A stretch of DNA of 64,000 nucleotides from an uncultured Draconibacterium sp. (GCF_913060805.1 NZ_CAJXTC010000007.1:62001-126000), one strand, 5' to 3'; shown: positions 48,777 through 56,994, numbered from the stretch's first letter. Program-made: numbers and translations. Notes: generated from the letters alone by a model not told the origin.

Positions 48777-49997
48777 TCAAATTGCTTTTTTCTTTTCACT
48801 AAGTCTTGTTTGAAGCAAATCCATATCTTCTGAGATTTTCTGATCCAGAACTTTTGTATAAATCTGGGTTGTTTTTAACGATGTGTGTCCAAGGATTTTC
48901 GAGACAGTTTCAATAGGAACTCCGTTTGCCAATGTTACAGAAGTTGCAAAAGTATGCCTGGCGATATGCATCGTAATGTCCTTATTGATGTTGCAGATAT
49001 CACCCAATTCTTTGAGGTAACTATTCATTTTCTGATTAGTTAAAACTGGAAGCAATTTTCCGCTATTTTCGTTTTTCGGATAGTTCGAATATTTATTTAA
49101 GACTCTTTTTGCTTCAGGTATTAGTGGAATCCGGCAACGATTGCTGGTCTTGGTCCGATCAATAATAATCCAGTCTTTTTTGTCGATCCCTTTATGCAGA
49201 TGACTTTTGTTTAATTTATAAATATCAGAATAAGAGAGACCGGTGTAACATGTAAAAACAAAAATATCGCGAACAACTGAAAGACGTTCAATCTGTATTT
49301 CTTTTTCCTCTATTCGTGTAAGTTCTTCAATCGTCAGAATTTCTCTATGCGTCGGCTCAAGTCCTACCTTATACTTATTGTATGGATTTTTTGAAATATG
49401 CTCCATAGAAATAGCCAGGTTTAGTACTCTTCTTAAATGTTTATGGTAATTCCATGCTGTATTCTGATGGACTTTAAATTTTTGTTTTAGATATACATCA
49501 AAAGCATCTAAAAATGTAAATTTTATTTTTTCAACAGGGAAGTCACTTTGTTTATACTTATATCGGATAAAAGTTGCCAGTCTTTTTCTCGACGACTTAT
49601 AATGTTTGTACGTCTCCATTGAGTAGCCTTTATTTAATTTAGCAAGGATACTTTCAAGGTAATAATCGAAAATCTCCAATATTCCTTTTGAGTTAGTTAC
49701 TTGTAATAAATAATCCTTGATTGTTTTTACTGAATAATCTTCTCCGCTTGATCTTAATTGATTGAAATAATCTTGAATTTCGGTTTTTAGTTTATCAAGT
49801 CTTTCATTGACAGTATACGCATTCGGAGCGCGGTCTTTAACTCTTCCTTTTGCGTCACTCCAATGTTTGGGTTGAATAAACAATCCGGTGGAAAGATCTA
49901 CTCTTTTTGATTTAACCGTGAATCTGACATAGATGGGCAGTTGACCATCATCATTTAACCTCGATTTTCGAGGATAAAAATGGATAATAACTCTCAT
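48777..49997 (-). CDS. Tyrosine recombinase / integrase 2 (CTnDOT-like type)
   Basis: 406 aa. Arm-binding N-terminal domain (MRVIIHFYPRKSRLNDDGQL), SAM-like domain (about 105-205), catalytic domain (about 215-400). The first catalytic arginine is replaced by serine in CYTGLSYSDIY, as known for IntDOT-type enzymes. HIARHTFAT, LGHTSLKTTQIY and the nucleophile tyrosine are present. It differs from the integrase at 3257, which has that arginine. It is far from either tRNA repeat and I find no tRNA fragment beside it, so it may derive from another element captured with or before the PUL. Triplicate GGGACC boxes lie upstream. Confidence 0.9.
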   Translation of the reverse strand: MRVIIHFYPRKSRLNDDGQLPIYVRFTVKSKRVDLSTGLFIQPKHWSDAKGRVKDRAPNAYTVNERLDKLKTEIQDYFNQLRSSGEDYSVKTIKDYLLQVTNSKGILEIFDYYLESILAKLNKGYSMETYKHYKSSRKRLATFIRYKYKQSDFPVEKIKFTFLDAFDVYLKQKFKVHQNTAWNYHKHLRRVLNLAISMEHISKNPYNKYKVGLEPTHREILTIEELTRIEEKEIQIERLSVVRDIFVFTCYTGLSYSDIYKLNKSHLHKGIDKKDWIIIDRTKTSNRCRIPLIPEAKRVLNKYSNYPKNENSGKLLPVLTNQKMNSYLKELGDICNINKDITMHIARHTFATSVTLANGVPIETVSKILGHTSLKTTQIYTKVLDQKISEDMDLLQTRLSEKKKAI

Positions 49998-50134
49998 AAT
50001 TACCTCCTTTTAAATTGTTAATAAATGATTCCGGTTGATGCTTAAAACTACTGAATATTGAGTAAAATGAAAACAGTAAATAGTACCAAAAAGAATCAAA
50101 TAAAATGTTAAAAATCAAATAATTATAGAGTTTC

Positions 50135-50183
50135 GAGGGACCATGATTTTGTGAAAACTGCTATGGTCCCTCTGTGGTCCCTC
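50135..50183. promoter_or_regulatory. Triplicate GGGACCA sites upstream of integrase 2
   Basis: GAGGGACCAT (50135-50144) is inverted at 50163-50172 (ATGGTCCCTC), and TGGTCCCTC recurs at 50175-50183. The group is 140-190 bp upstream of the integrase start, between it and the Xre regulator gene. Candidate recombinase or regulator binding sites. Confidence 0.5.
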
Positions 50184-50231
50184 CAAATAAGGCTATATAT
50201 GGCCTTTATTGGTATTTTACTAAAAATTAAA

Positions 50232-50259
50232 AGCGCTTAAAATCAATGATTTAAGCGCT
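50232..50259. terminator. Terminator between Xre gene and integrase 2
   Basis: AGCGCTTAAAAT pairs with ATTTAAGCGCT (one bulge) across a 5-nt loop. Downstream on the minus strand the sequence is T-rich, so it would end the Xre transcript; a T run on the plus strand makes it potentially bidirectional. Confidence 0.65.
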
Positions 50260-50307
50260 CTGCTGTTTTTTAGTTTCTTAAAATGTGCCCAGAAGTAGGA
50301 TTAGTAT

Positions 50308-50517
50308 CTACTTTTTGGTAGAAATCAATAGTTCCCTTACATCAACCTCAAGTACTTTAGCTATTTGGAATAATGTTTCTATTCTAGGCTGCATTTCGTT
50401 TCTACACCATTTAGAAATAGTTGTTCTATTCATATTGAGTTCATCTGCAAGCCAGTTATTTGTTTTTCCTTTTTCTGCTAAAACGGCTTTAATACGATTA
50501 AATATATGTCTATCCAT
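50308..50517 (-). CDS. Xre-family HTH transcriptional regulator
   Basis: 69 aa, essentially a single Cro/C1-type helix-turn-helix: IFNRIKAVLAEKGKTNNWLADEL then NRTTISKWCRNEMQPRIETLFQIA. Size matches the small Xre proteins that control mobile-element genes. A TATATTTG -7 box lies on the minus strand at 50543-50536, about 20 bp before the start; I do not see a -33 match. It is divergent from the large HEPN-like gene at 50822 and codirectional with the integrase, a sensible place for an element-lifestyle regulator. Confidence 0.87.
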   Translation of the reverse strand: MDRHIFNRIKAVLAEKGKTNNWLADELNMNRTTISKWCRNEMQPRIETLFQIAKVLEVDVRELLISTKK

Positions 50518-50821
50518 TGTTAATCACTTATTATGCAAATATAAAGACTTTAAATAGCATGCTTTTGGCATTATTTTATGCCCTGCTGTATTCATTTAAA
50601 TATTTTTAATATCTTTGTTTAGCTTTTAAGGCATATTAATATCCTAAGTGGGATTTTTTTGAATATTTTGAAAACAAATATCTAGATACTGAATATGCCA
50701 AATCGGACCTTGAGAAAGTAGTCCTACCACATTGAGGGAATATTAATGCAATGCATGATTCTTTAGGTATCATGAAAGATCAAAATGGATTATTAACCAA
50801 CACAAATAAAAAAATAGAAAG

Positions 50822-52531
50822 ATGAATTATCCGAAATTACAGAAAAATATGTCGTCTGTCCAATTGGAAAAAGAAAGTCCAGATAAAAACTTCCTGTTTG
50901 CTAAATGTCTTTCTGATACGAAAACAAACACAGAATCAGGATTCTCAAAGGTGGAGAATAAAGCATTAAGAGAAAAACTATACCAGTTAATCCGCGAATT
51001 CCCGATAGTCTACATTTTCTATTACACGGCCAAAACAAGTGAACCTTCACACATTACGATTATTACTTCCGACCCCAAACAAGTGGAAAAGATAGAATCC
51101 CGAAAATGGATTCGTAACAGAAGGAATGAGAGCAATACATTATTTCATGTTATTTTCCATGGGAAGATGAATTTTGAATACCGTACAGGTAATCCCTTTA
51201 TGGCCTGCTATTGCCGGAGGTCAGCCATCAAATATCAAAATCCAAAGGCAAAAGACTGTCCCGAAACCGACTGGGCCTCCTTTAAAAAGAGTTTTAAAAG
51301 ATACAGGGAAAGTTATTATCATGACCGGGATATCCTTTTATCCGAAGCCAATCGTTTTCAAAGCCGAGGTTCGCTTACGGCAATGTTTATTTCCTACCTG
51401 GACATTTATGAATATACTATCCGTTTCCTTGAAATCCTCTTTATCGGGCATGCCTTTGATACTCTTGACTTGCATGAAAGAATCAAACAACTAGCTCATT
51501 TTGTCCCCCGCATTGATGGAGTATTTGTTAAAAAAAGCGGGAAGGAGTATTACCTTGTTTCGGAACTCGAAAAAGCTAAAGAAGTGGCAGAAAATGGAGA
51601 TGAAGTGCAGCTCAATGAAAGTTTATTTGAAAGTATTGTTGAAGCAGAGCTGCAACTTCACAAATTGGTTTCAGATCGTTTTCTGGAGCTTAAAAAACAA
51701 CTTAAATCCGATGCTCTGATACAAAAGAGTACTGACGATACCGGTTCTTCAACAGAAGATAAAGAGCTTTCTTCTATAATTTCTAAGGTAGTAGAAATTC
51801 ACGAGGTTGAAGAGATCTATTTATTTCATCAGTCCAAGAATCATTATACAACTACCTATTTTCTTCTAATAATCGGAAAAGGTCTTGGAACAGAAATTCT
51901 GAATCAGATCGGGCAACCTGTAAAAGCAAAATCTGAAGGTAAACTAGAGGTCGTGCTTATTGGACACACCCGGATTTGGATTCAGACAAATCTGTTTTAT
52001 CATCAGGCTTTTTTCAAAAAAGTAATGGTGCCGGAAAACCTTAGGTATCAATCCAATAAAAATCATCCTGCCATTCACTGGGAAAATCCTTATACACCTG
52101 AATATCCTGATTTAGACCATTATTACCTGTCTTCAATAAAAATGGCGGCTCAGTATTTTATTTTAAGAGACAATACAGAGGATGACAATATGGAAGGATT
52201 GGGCGAATTATTTGGTCGTGCTGTACTAAGAATATTAAGGACTTTTATTTATTCAAAGTTAAGCTACCTCGCTCATTATCTACCAGCTTCTAATTTTTGG
52301 AGACTCTGTGTATACGCTGAACCAAGGCTTGAGAAAATGGAGTTTCTATTTGAAAAATGTAGTGGAGAAAACTTCTTTACAGAACTGGGTAACTACAATC
52401 GGTTTTACCATGGGATTTCAATGTTAACTACGGATAAACTATTTTTCATGGATGAAATTCTACAGTTGCTACAGCAGAAACTAGAAGCGGCTTATTTCGT
52501 CATTAAGGATATAAATTCAGACGTATCATAG
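50822..52531 (+). CDS. Large protein with two HEPN-like halves, function unknown
   Basis: 569 aa, cytosolic. It reads as two related halves. The N half (about 50-235) has a strand-rich part (VYIFYYTAKTSEPSHITII) and then a helical part (GSLTAMFISYLDIYEYTIRFLEILFIGHAFDTL). The C half (about 325-540) repeats this with EIYLFHQSKNHYTTTYFLLII and YYLSSIKMAAQYFILRD...LRTFIYSKLSYLAHYL. The helical parts resemble HEPN domains and the strand parts the nucleotidyltransferase partner that often accompanies them, but neither carries a clear nuclease or transferase motif. It stands alone on the plus strand within the mobilization module. Alternatives are an RteC-like regulator or a defence protein. Confidence 0.55.
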   Translation: MNYPKLQKNMSSVQLEKESPDKNFLFAKCLSDTKTNTESGFSKVENKALREKLYQLIREFPIVYIFYYTAKTSEPSHITIITSDPKQVEKIESRKWIRNRRNESNTLFHVIFHGKMNFEYRTGNPFMACYCRRSAIKYQNPKAKDCPETDWASFKKSFKRYRESYYHDRDILLSEANRFQSRGSLTAMFISYLDIYEYTIRFLEILFIGHAFDTLDLHERIKQLAHFVPRIDGVFVKKSGKEYYLVSELEKAKEVAENGDEVQLNESLFESIVEAELQLHKLVSDRFLELKKQLKSDALIQKSTDDTGSSTEDKELSSIISKVVEIHEVEEIYLFHQSKNHYTTTYFLLIIGKGLGTEILNQIGQPVKAKSEGKLEVVLIGHTRIWIQTNLFYHQAFFKKVMVPENLRYQSNKNHPAIHWENPYTPEYPDLDHYYLSSIKMAAQYFILRDNTEDDNMEGLGELFGRAVLRILRTFIYSKLSYLAHYLPASNFWRLCVYAEPRLEKMEFLFEKCSGENFFTELGNYNRFYHGISMLTTDKLFFMDEILQLLQQKLEAAYFVIKDINSDVS

Positions 52532-52593
52532 ATTGGTCCTAAGGTTGACATTTGTTGAACTGAAAAGTCTTAAGAACTTTGGAGTGATAGGTC

Positions 52594-52656
52594 ATGTCAG
52601 AAGCTTTTGAAAACCCCGTTGGCTTGTTTTTTTTAAATCAGATTTTTATGAGAAGG
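52594..52656 (+). repeat. Dispersed repeat copy B (encodes MSEAFENPxGLFF)
   Basis: Partner of 7398-7460 in the same orientation; the first ~40 bp are nearly identical, then they drift. The short frame MSEAFENPVGLFF ends after 21 codons and has an upstream stop. It follows the HEPN-like gene by 60 bp. Confidence 0.5.
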
Positions 52657-52756
52657 TAGTACGCAAATGAGATCTAACAACCATTAAATAGGGGCATATT
52701 AGGTGAGAGGATCTAGATGAATATTAGGAAATTACCTCTTAAAAGTAATTATAAAA

Positions 52757-52786
52757 AAGCCGGCTCAAACTATGCTAAGCCGGCTT
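52757..52786. terminator. Bidirectional terminator with doubled AGCCGGCT
   Basis: AAGCCGGCT at each end around a 12-nt loop, each copy itself palindromic, with A and T runs outside. It serves the convergent HEPN-like gene (plus) and the 68-aa gene (minus). Confidence 0.8.
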
Positions 52787-52811
52787 AATTAATTTCTGCA
52801 CGAAATAGATT

Positions 52812-53018
52812 CTATCCTGTATGGCAAGGGCGACTACAATAATAGCAACCATTAACCTGATTGTAATATTTGCGTGCTTCCTTCACTGCATCTGCACAAT
52901 TATAGAAAAAGCCAAGGTAAATCCTATTCTCGTCCAATGGCATGTAGCTGCAACCAGTTTCATGTACCTCGTGGTCTCCGTTTGTCTGGGCATTTTTATT
53001 TACGTAGTAATTTGGCAT
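52812..53018 (-). CDS. Small cysteine-rich conserved protein
   Basis: 68 aa. Pattern YYVNKNAQTNGDHEVHETGC, then NRIYLGFFYNCADAVKEA and a final CYYCSRPCHTG. The histidines and cysteines (H17, H20, C23, then C-x2-C-x3-CH) look like a zinc site. I recognise this as a recurrent small protein of many bacteria, often in accessory regions, without known function. It is the last gene of a minus-strand series. Confidence 0.75.
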   Translation of the reverse strand: MPNYYVNKNAQTNGDHEVHETGCSYMPLDENRIYLGFFYNCADAVKEARKYYNQVNGCYYCSRPCHTG

Positions 53019-53178
53019 TACGTATCAACTTTGTGTTATGAAAATGTTTTTTCATATACAATACAGGAATGAGAAAAATAATATCATTCCTGTATGGTTA
53101 TCAAGCACTCGAATAGAGTATGGTCAGTAGTTCAGCTCAACTTCAAAAAGTTGGCATTTGTTCCCGAAATAGTTCTGG

Positions 53179-53310
53179 TTACTTTTTTCTTTTTTCCCTT
53201 TGCGATAAAGCACTGCCTGCAGCAGTTTTACTTGCTTTGCCTGTTCTTCCATCACGCAAAACTTTGGAAGCTGCTGAAGCCGCCTTTTTGCTGGTAGCCT
53301 TTTTAGCCAT
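53179..53310 (-). CDS. 43-aa Lys/Ala-rich histone H1-like small protein
   Basis: 43 aa, beginning MAKKATSKKAASAASKVL, then RDGRTGKASKTAAGSALSQ and a basic tail. Very basic and low complexity. The RDGRT and AAGSALSQ segments resemble a small conserved protein found on plasmids and genomic islands of unrelated bacteria. A DNA-binding role is suggested only by charge. ATG at 53310 has an AG-rich leader; the frame upstream ends 4 bp before it. Confidence 0.6.
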   Translation of the reverse strand: MAKKATSKKAASAASKVLRDGRTGKASKTAAGSALSQREKRKK

Positions 53311-53313
53311 CTT

Positions 53314-53578
53314 TTAACCCTCCAATGGTTTTATCACTAACCCAATTAATACAGTTGGACTAATCCCTGCTGGAAAATTTCTTTTGGCTAATTGTCTGAA
53401 ATAATTACTTTTGCGGTCGCAAAACAGAAAAGTACCATCAGGCGTAGGTTGAAATTTCCCTTCAACAATCCTGATGGTCTTTTGTTCAATAATAGTGCCG
53501 TTCCATTTAATTGTTATTACCTGCCAATTTTTCCCAATAAATGGCAGTAAGATAAACAGAAAAGTGACTAATTGGCAT
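53314..53578 (-). pseudogene. Small gene with apparent frameshift
   Basis: A minus-strand frame ending at 53314 encodes ...WQVITIKWNGTIIEQ...FCDRKSNYFRQLAKR...IGLVIKPLEG with protein-like composition, but has no ATG, GTG or TTG at its 5' end. The only nearby ATG (53578) lies in another frame that runs on as MPISHFSVYLTAIYWEK and then diverges near a GGGAAAAAT run. A one-base change there would join them into about 87 aa. It could be a broken gene, a sequencing slip or slippage-dependent. It sits 3 bp upstream of the 43-aa gene. Confidence 0.35.
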
Positions 53579-53596
53579 TATTGTTAATTAGTCCGA

Positions 53597-54358
53597 TTAG
53601 GCATTCATAAATGACAAAGTTAGATCTATATCTGTTAGATATTTAATTGAAATAGGTCTTTTATAAAAACGTTCCTTTTGTTTTAGTGACTGAGAAATAT
53701 AATTATCAAATACTAATTCCCAGTTTCTAATTATTGGAAATCCAAATACATGTCCTAAATAATATGTGTCAAAGAATCCATGCTCATCATCTAAATACAC
53801 GAACTTTTTTTGAAAATAAAAATTGGGTTTTTGGGGTTCATCTTTAGAGCTTAACAGGAAAGGAACTTTACTTTGATAATAAAGGACCGGATAGTCTCCG
53901 ATGTTAAACCGTGCAAATTCACGGATAAAGTCATATTTGTCATCCCTGGAATTTCCATTCACTCTCTCGTTTTCTTCTAAAAATATTTTGTAGATACTTC
54001 TTTTAAACTGATGACAAAGAATTGATTGAAACCCTGTTTGTAATTTGAAAGATGGTTTAACATCAATTCTGTTCTTCACAAAATCAACATTGAAATAAAC
54101 TGATTTGAATCTTGATAATGCTTTGTTTTTACCTATATTACTTTTACCAAGAAGTCTTGCTCTAGTTATATTGAAAGTTTCTTTGAAAACAAGTTCAATT
54201 GGGGGAACGCCATCGTGATTTGCTCCAAAGAAATGGTTACAGCTATCACAAACATTTTCGCATATTTCAGTACCTCCCATAGACTGTGGGACAATGTGGG
54301 CCTTTTTATTGAAAGAAATATGAGGGGTACTTTTATTACACCAAATACAAGTTTTCAT
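53597..54358 (-). CDS. HNH endonuclease-type protein
   Basis: 253 aa. The N-terminus has a C-x2-C (TCIWCNKS), then KAHIVPQSMGGTEICENVCDSCN, giving the His-Asn zinc/metal layout of HNH proteins with the second C-x2-C. The long C-terminal part (about 60-253) is unrecognised. Such proteins occur in mobile elements and in restriction or homing roles. The full set of catalytic residues is not certain. It is codirectional with the Mob genes. Confidence 0.75.
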   Translation of the reverse strand: MKTCIWCNKSTPHISFNKKAHIVPQSMGGTEICENVCDSCNHFFGANHDGVPPIELVFKETFNITRARLLGKSNIGKNKALSRFKSVYFNVDFVKNRIDVKPSFKLQTGFQSILCHQFKRSIYKIFLEENERVNGNSRDDKYDFIREFARFNIGDYPVLYYQSKVPFLLSSKDEPQKPNFYFQKKFVYLDDEHGFFDTYYLGHVFGFPIIRNWELVFDNYISQSLKQKERFYKRPISIKYLTDIDLTLSFMNA

Positions 54359-54411
54359 ATGTTAGATTTGTAAACGAAAACTAATAAAAGAAATCAGAAG
54401 TTGAAAATATT

Positions 54412-54684
54412 TTACATAATTAACAAGATAATAACTGCGCCAAATAATATCCAAAACCACCTCGGAATAACAACACTCTTTTCCAACTTCCGCTTATGAT
54501 CTTCCAAAAGTTGTTCCAGTTTGTTAGTGTCCACACCTATTTTAACTTTTGTTGTTTTAAGAATCTGTAATTGCCTGGCAATTTCAGGAGCAATCTCATT
54601 TATATTCTCAGTGGTTTGTTTGAGTGTTTCAATTTCGGAGGTTAAAATCTCCAGTAATTTTTGTTGCGATAAATTTTTTCTCAT
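54412..54684 (-). CDS. Coiled-coil protein with C-terminal membrane anchor
   Basis: 90 aa. Long charged helix (LLEILTSEIETLKQTTENIN...NKLEQLLEDHKRKLEK) then one C-terminal membrane segment (FWILFGAVIILLIM). It lies 4 bp after the MobA stop and is translated in the same operon. Small tail-anchored proteins in this position accompany relaxases in Bacteroidota mobilizable elements; a link to the mobilization complex is inferred. Confidence 0.7.
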   Translation of the reverse strand: MRKNLSQQKLLEILTSEIETLKQTTENINEIAPEIARQLQILKTTKVKIGVDTNKLEQLLEDHKRKLEKSVVIPRWFWILFGAVIILLIM

Positions 54685-54688
54685 GGTA

Positions 54689-55483
54689 TTAAAAGCTTAT
54701 TCCAAAATCCCTTGAAGGACGGTTTTGTTGTTGTTGTTTTCTTTGTTTTTCTCGTTCAGCACGGTACATCATTTCATAATTTTGCAGAATCTGTTTTTGC
54801 AGATTGGCAGCACTAAACTCCCGGCCAACACTACTGCCTTTTATGGTTTCCTCTCCAATCTGGAATTTCAACCCAACAACTTTTCCATCAGAGGCAATTC
54901 TCCTGTGCGTTTGGATTCCATACTCTTCCATCAATTGGGCATAATCATTAATATCTCGGGGCATTACTGTCAAAACCCGTAGGTGGGCTTCTTTAATGTA
55001 GTTGCCCAGTCGTTGTTCTTTTTGCTGCTGAATTTCTTTGGCAGTAGTAAATCCCCATTCTTTAGCCACACTTTCAGCAATTCGCTGCACCTTTTTGCTG
55101 ATAAAGTGGTCCTTGTACGCTTTCCCGTCAAAATCAATACGGTTGACGAAAATGTGCAGGTGCTTGTGTTTCTCATCGGTATGCAGAAAAGAAATAAACT
55201 GATGATCGTCCAATTTCATGCGTTTCAGAAAGTCTCCGGCCAGTTTTGCAAAATCAGTATTGTTAAGTTTATCACCGTCAGGAATGGATGGACTTAAAAC
55301 CATGGAAAAAGTATTCTTCCCGCACTTGGAATTCAGGTTCTGAAAAATCCTGAACTCCGTTGCAATTTCTCTGGGAGTTTCGCCTGCAACTTTATTCCGG
55401 CTGATCTCCTTGGCTCCGGGCTTTTTCATGGCGTAATTGACAGCATTAACCGTATGTGAGATGCTTTTTGCTTTTCCGATCAT
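54689..55483 (-). CDS. mobA: MobA relaxase
   Basis: 264 aa. A Relaxase (PF03432)-type protein: candidate catalytic Tyr17 in VNYAMKK, conserved N-terminal IGKAKSISHT, and the metal-binding triad FLHTDEKHKHLHIFVNR (His101, His106, His108, His110). C-terminal basic Gln/Arg-rich tail. It would nick oriT and lead the strand into a helper's conjugation channel. Start overlaps the MobC stop by 4 bp. No coupling protein or secretion genes are present, so the element looks mobilizable. A compact member; many relaxases are longer. Confidence 0.9.
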   Translation of the reverse strand: MIGKAKSISHTVNAVNYAMKKPGAKEISRNKVAGETPREIATEFRIFQNLNSKCGKNTFSMVLSPSIPDGDKLNNTDFAKLAGDFLKRMKLDDHQFISFLHTDEKHKHLHIFVNRIDFDGKAYKDHFISKKVQRIAESVAKEWGFTTAKEIQQQKEQRLGNYIKEAHLRVLTVMPRDINDYAQLMEEYGIQTHRRIASDGKVVGLKFQIGEETIKGSSVGREFSAANLQKQILQNYEMMYRAEREKQRKQQQQNRPSRDFGISF

Positions 55484-55794
55484 TGCTCAAACTTTCCAAG
55501 GTGGATTTTAATCAGTTTAATTACTTCTTCCAGTTCCCGGAGAATGGTTTCATTCTTATTAAAATGTTTGCTTCTTACCAGGTTCCCAATGGCCGTAAAG
55601 TTGCGATGGTAGGAGTGCAGGTTATTGTACACCTCCAATTCTTCGGGAGAAAAACGCAGAGTTACTTTCATGTTCAGGGATGCCCGTCGGGCAAACTCAC
55701 TGGTACCTAAACCACATTCCTGTGCAGCCAATGTGATGGCTCTTTTTTCGATATTGCTAACTCTAAACGAGATATATTTTGTTCGAACTCTCAT
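55480..55794 (-). CDS. mobC: MobC-type relaxosome accessory protein
   Basis: 104 aa. Ribbon-helix-helix-like start (YISFRVSNIEKRAITLAAQE, then GLGTSEFARRASL) followed by a helical MobC region (NNLHSYHRNFTAIGNLVRSKHF). Typical partner of MobA, assisting oriT binding. Overlaps mobA by 4 bp (ATGA). The oriT-like hairpin is just upstream of its start. Confidence 0.88.
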   Translation of the reverse strand: MRVRTKYISFRVSNIEKRAITLAAQECGLGTSEFARRASLNMKVTLRFSPEELEVYNNLHSYHRNFTAIGNLVRSKHFNKNETILRELEEVIKLIKIHLGKFEQ

Positions 55795-55840
55795 GATTTT
55801 TGAACTTTAAAATTGTAAATTTTACCTGCGCTGTGCGCCC

Positions 55841-55898
55841 CTTTGCGAGCCTGGGAGCAAAGCGAGAGATGCCCATGGTGCAACCTGGGCACCTCTCG
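55841..55898. promoter_or_regulatory. Candidate oriT (hairpins upstream of mobC)
   Basis: CTTTGC/GCAAAG (55841-55846/55857-55862) is followed by CGAGAGATGCCCA (55863-55875) paired with TGGGCACCTCTCG (55886-55898), 13-bp arms with one mismatch. It lies 47-104 bp upstream of mobC between the Mob and primase genes, the usual place for an oriT in Bacteroidota mobilizable elements. No T-tract follows, arguing against a plain terminator. The nick site is not identifiable. Confidence 0.6.
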
Positions 55899-55905
55899 AC
55901 ATGGC

Positions 55906-56790
55906 TTACCACGGAGACCTCCGCAGACGTTGGTTTCGGGCTATCAACAGCTGATTCAGATCTTTTGTGTTTTTATAGATGGCCGACATATCGACACTGT
56001 TCGTTAGATCGGCCAATAACTGTTTGGTCGCTTTTTTACCAGCTGAATCATTATCGAGATAGAGACCAGCTTTCGGATAAGTTTGGGCAATCTTATGGAT
56101 GCGGTTGATAAACGAAACAGAATTCAATACTAAAAAATCTGATTGGTGTGGTAAGCCAGGATAAAGCATTAGCAAACTAAAAAAATCAAACATGCCTTCG
56201 GTAACACTCAACAATTGTTTACCTGTTGTGAAATAGGAAAAGTCTTTTGGTGCTGCAGCATTTTTATAATACGGATTTCGAAGTTCCCAGCCTCCCGAAA
56301 CATTCTCCAAACCTAAAGCGAAGTATCGTTTTTGATTAATCGAATAATGAACCTGGCTGGCAAATCGTGCCGCAGTTTTTATATCTATTTTTCTTTCCGA
56401 TAAATATTTGATCAAAGCCGGGTGCCGAATGGGGAGGATCTTATCGATCCGGATTTCCGGCTCAGGCGTTGGCGTAACCACATTATTCTGCTGTTGAAAA
56501 GAGAAAGATGGAATGTTTTTAGACAGAATCGCCAGTGCTTCACTGACACTGCAGCTGTTATTCATTTCGATTACCAGATCGATAATGTTTCCACCTTTGC
56601 CAATTCCATGATCGAACCAGCGGTTAAGAACTTTGGAAACCTTAAATGAGGCTTCATTTTCCTTTCTAATCGGGCTAAGGTACCAGGCTGAATGTTGGTT
56701 TTCTTTAACCGGTGAGTATCCGGATCTTTTCAGAAATTCTGTTATCGGAATTTCACGGGCTGTATCGCATTGTAGTTTTTCTTTTTTCAT
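55906..56790 (-). CDS. Toprim-domain DNA primase-like protein
   Basis: 294 aa. The N-terminal CHC2-like segment (IPITEFLKRSGYSPVKENQ, then SFKVSKVLNRWFDHGIGKGGNIIDLV) keeps the fold but lacks the full cysteine set. The Toprim domain follows with VTEGMFDFFSL and GLYLDNDSAGKKAT (metal-binding Asp-x-Asp). Such short primases occur in Bacteroidota mobilizable elements beside relaxase genes and support replication after excision or transfer. An iteron-like cluster lies just upstream. Confidence 0.85.
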   Translation of the reverse strand: MKKEKLQCDTAREIPITEFLKRSGYSPVKENQHSAWYLSPIRKENEASFKVSKVLNRWFDHGIGKGGNIIDLVIEMNNSCSVSEALAILSKNIPSFSFQQQNNVVTPTPEPEIRIDKILPIRHPALIKYLSERKIDIKTAARFASQVHYSINQKRYFALGLENVSGGWELRNPYYKNAAAPKDFSYFTTGKQLLSVTEGMFDFFSLLMLYPGLPHQSDFLVLNSVSFINRIHKIAQTYPKAGLYLDNDSAGKKATKQLLADLTNSVDMSAIYKNTKDLNQLLIARNQRLRRSPW

Positions 56791-56819
56791 CAGTAGTATT
56801 TCTGTTATTTTTTGATAAA

Positions 56820-56962
56820 TTGATGAGAGGATAGCTAATTCATCTCTCTATCAGCTGCTTATATCTTATCAATTTCTCATCGTTTCATCATTTTGTTTTT
56901 TGTATTTCTTTCCTGTTCTCATCATTTTTTATTTTGATGAATGTTTGATGAGATTTTGATGA
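56820..56962. repeat. Iteron-like TGATGAG cluster
   Basis: TGATGA(G) occurs at 56821, 56935, 56946 and 56957, and its complement (C)TCATC(A) at 56876, 56885 and 56919, all in the 204-bp gap between the primase and helicase genes; two more short forms lie in the flanking coding ends. The density suggests binding sites for a replication protein, or a low-complexity AT-rich origin. Confidence 0.45.
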
Positions 56963-56994
56963 GCAGTTAATCTTTTTATTTTCAACAGCATAGT

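Noticed and set aside
47700-48780. A tRNA-derived att site beside integrase 2
   Set aside because: I looked for the tRNA 3' block or another tRNA fragment in this gap and found none, so no boundary is placed here.
53094-53317. Plus-strand frames in this stretch
   Set aside because: They are antisense to the 43-aa Lys/Ala-rich protein and its neighbour, with composition typical of reverse frames.
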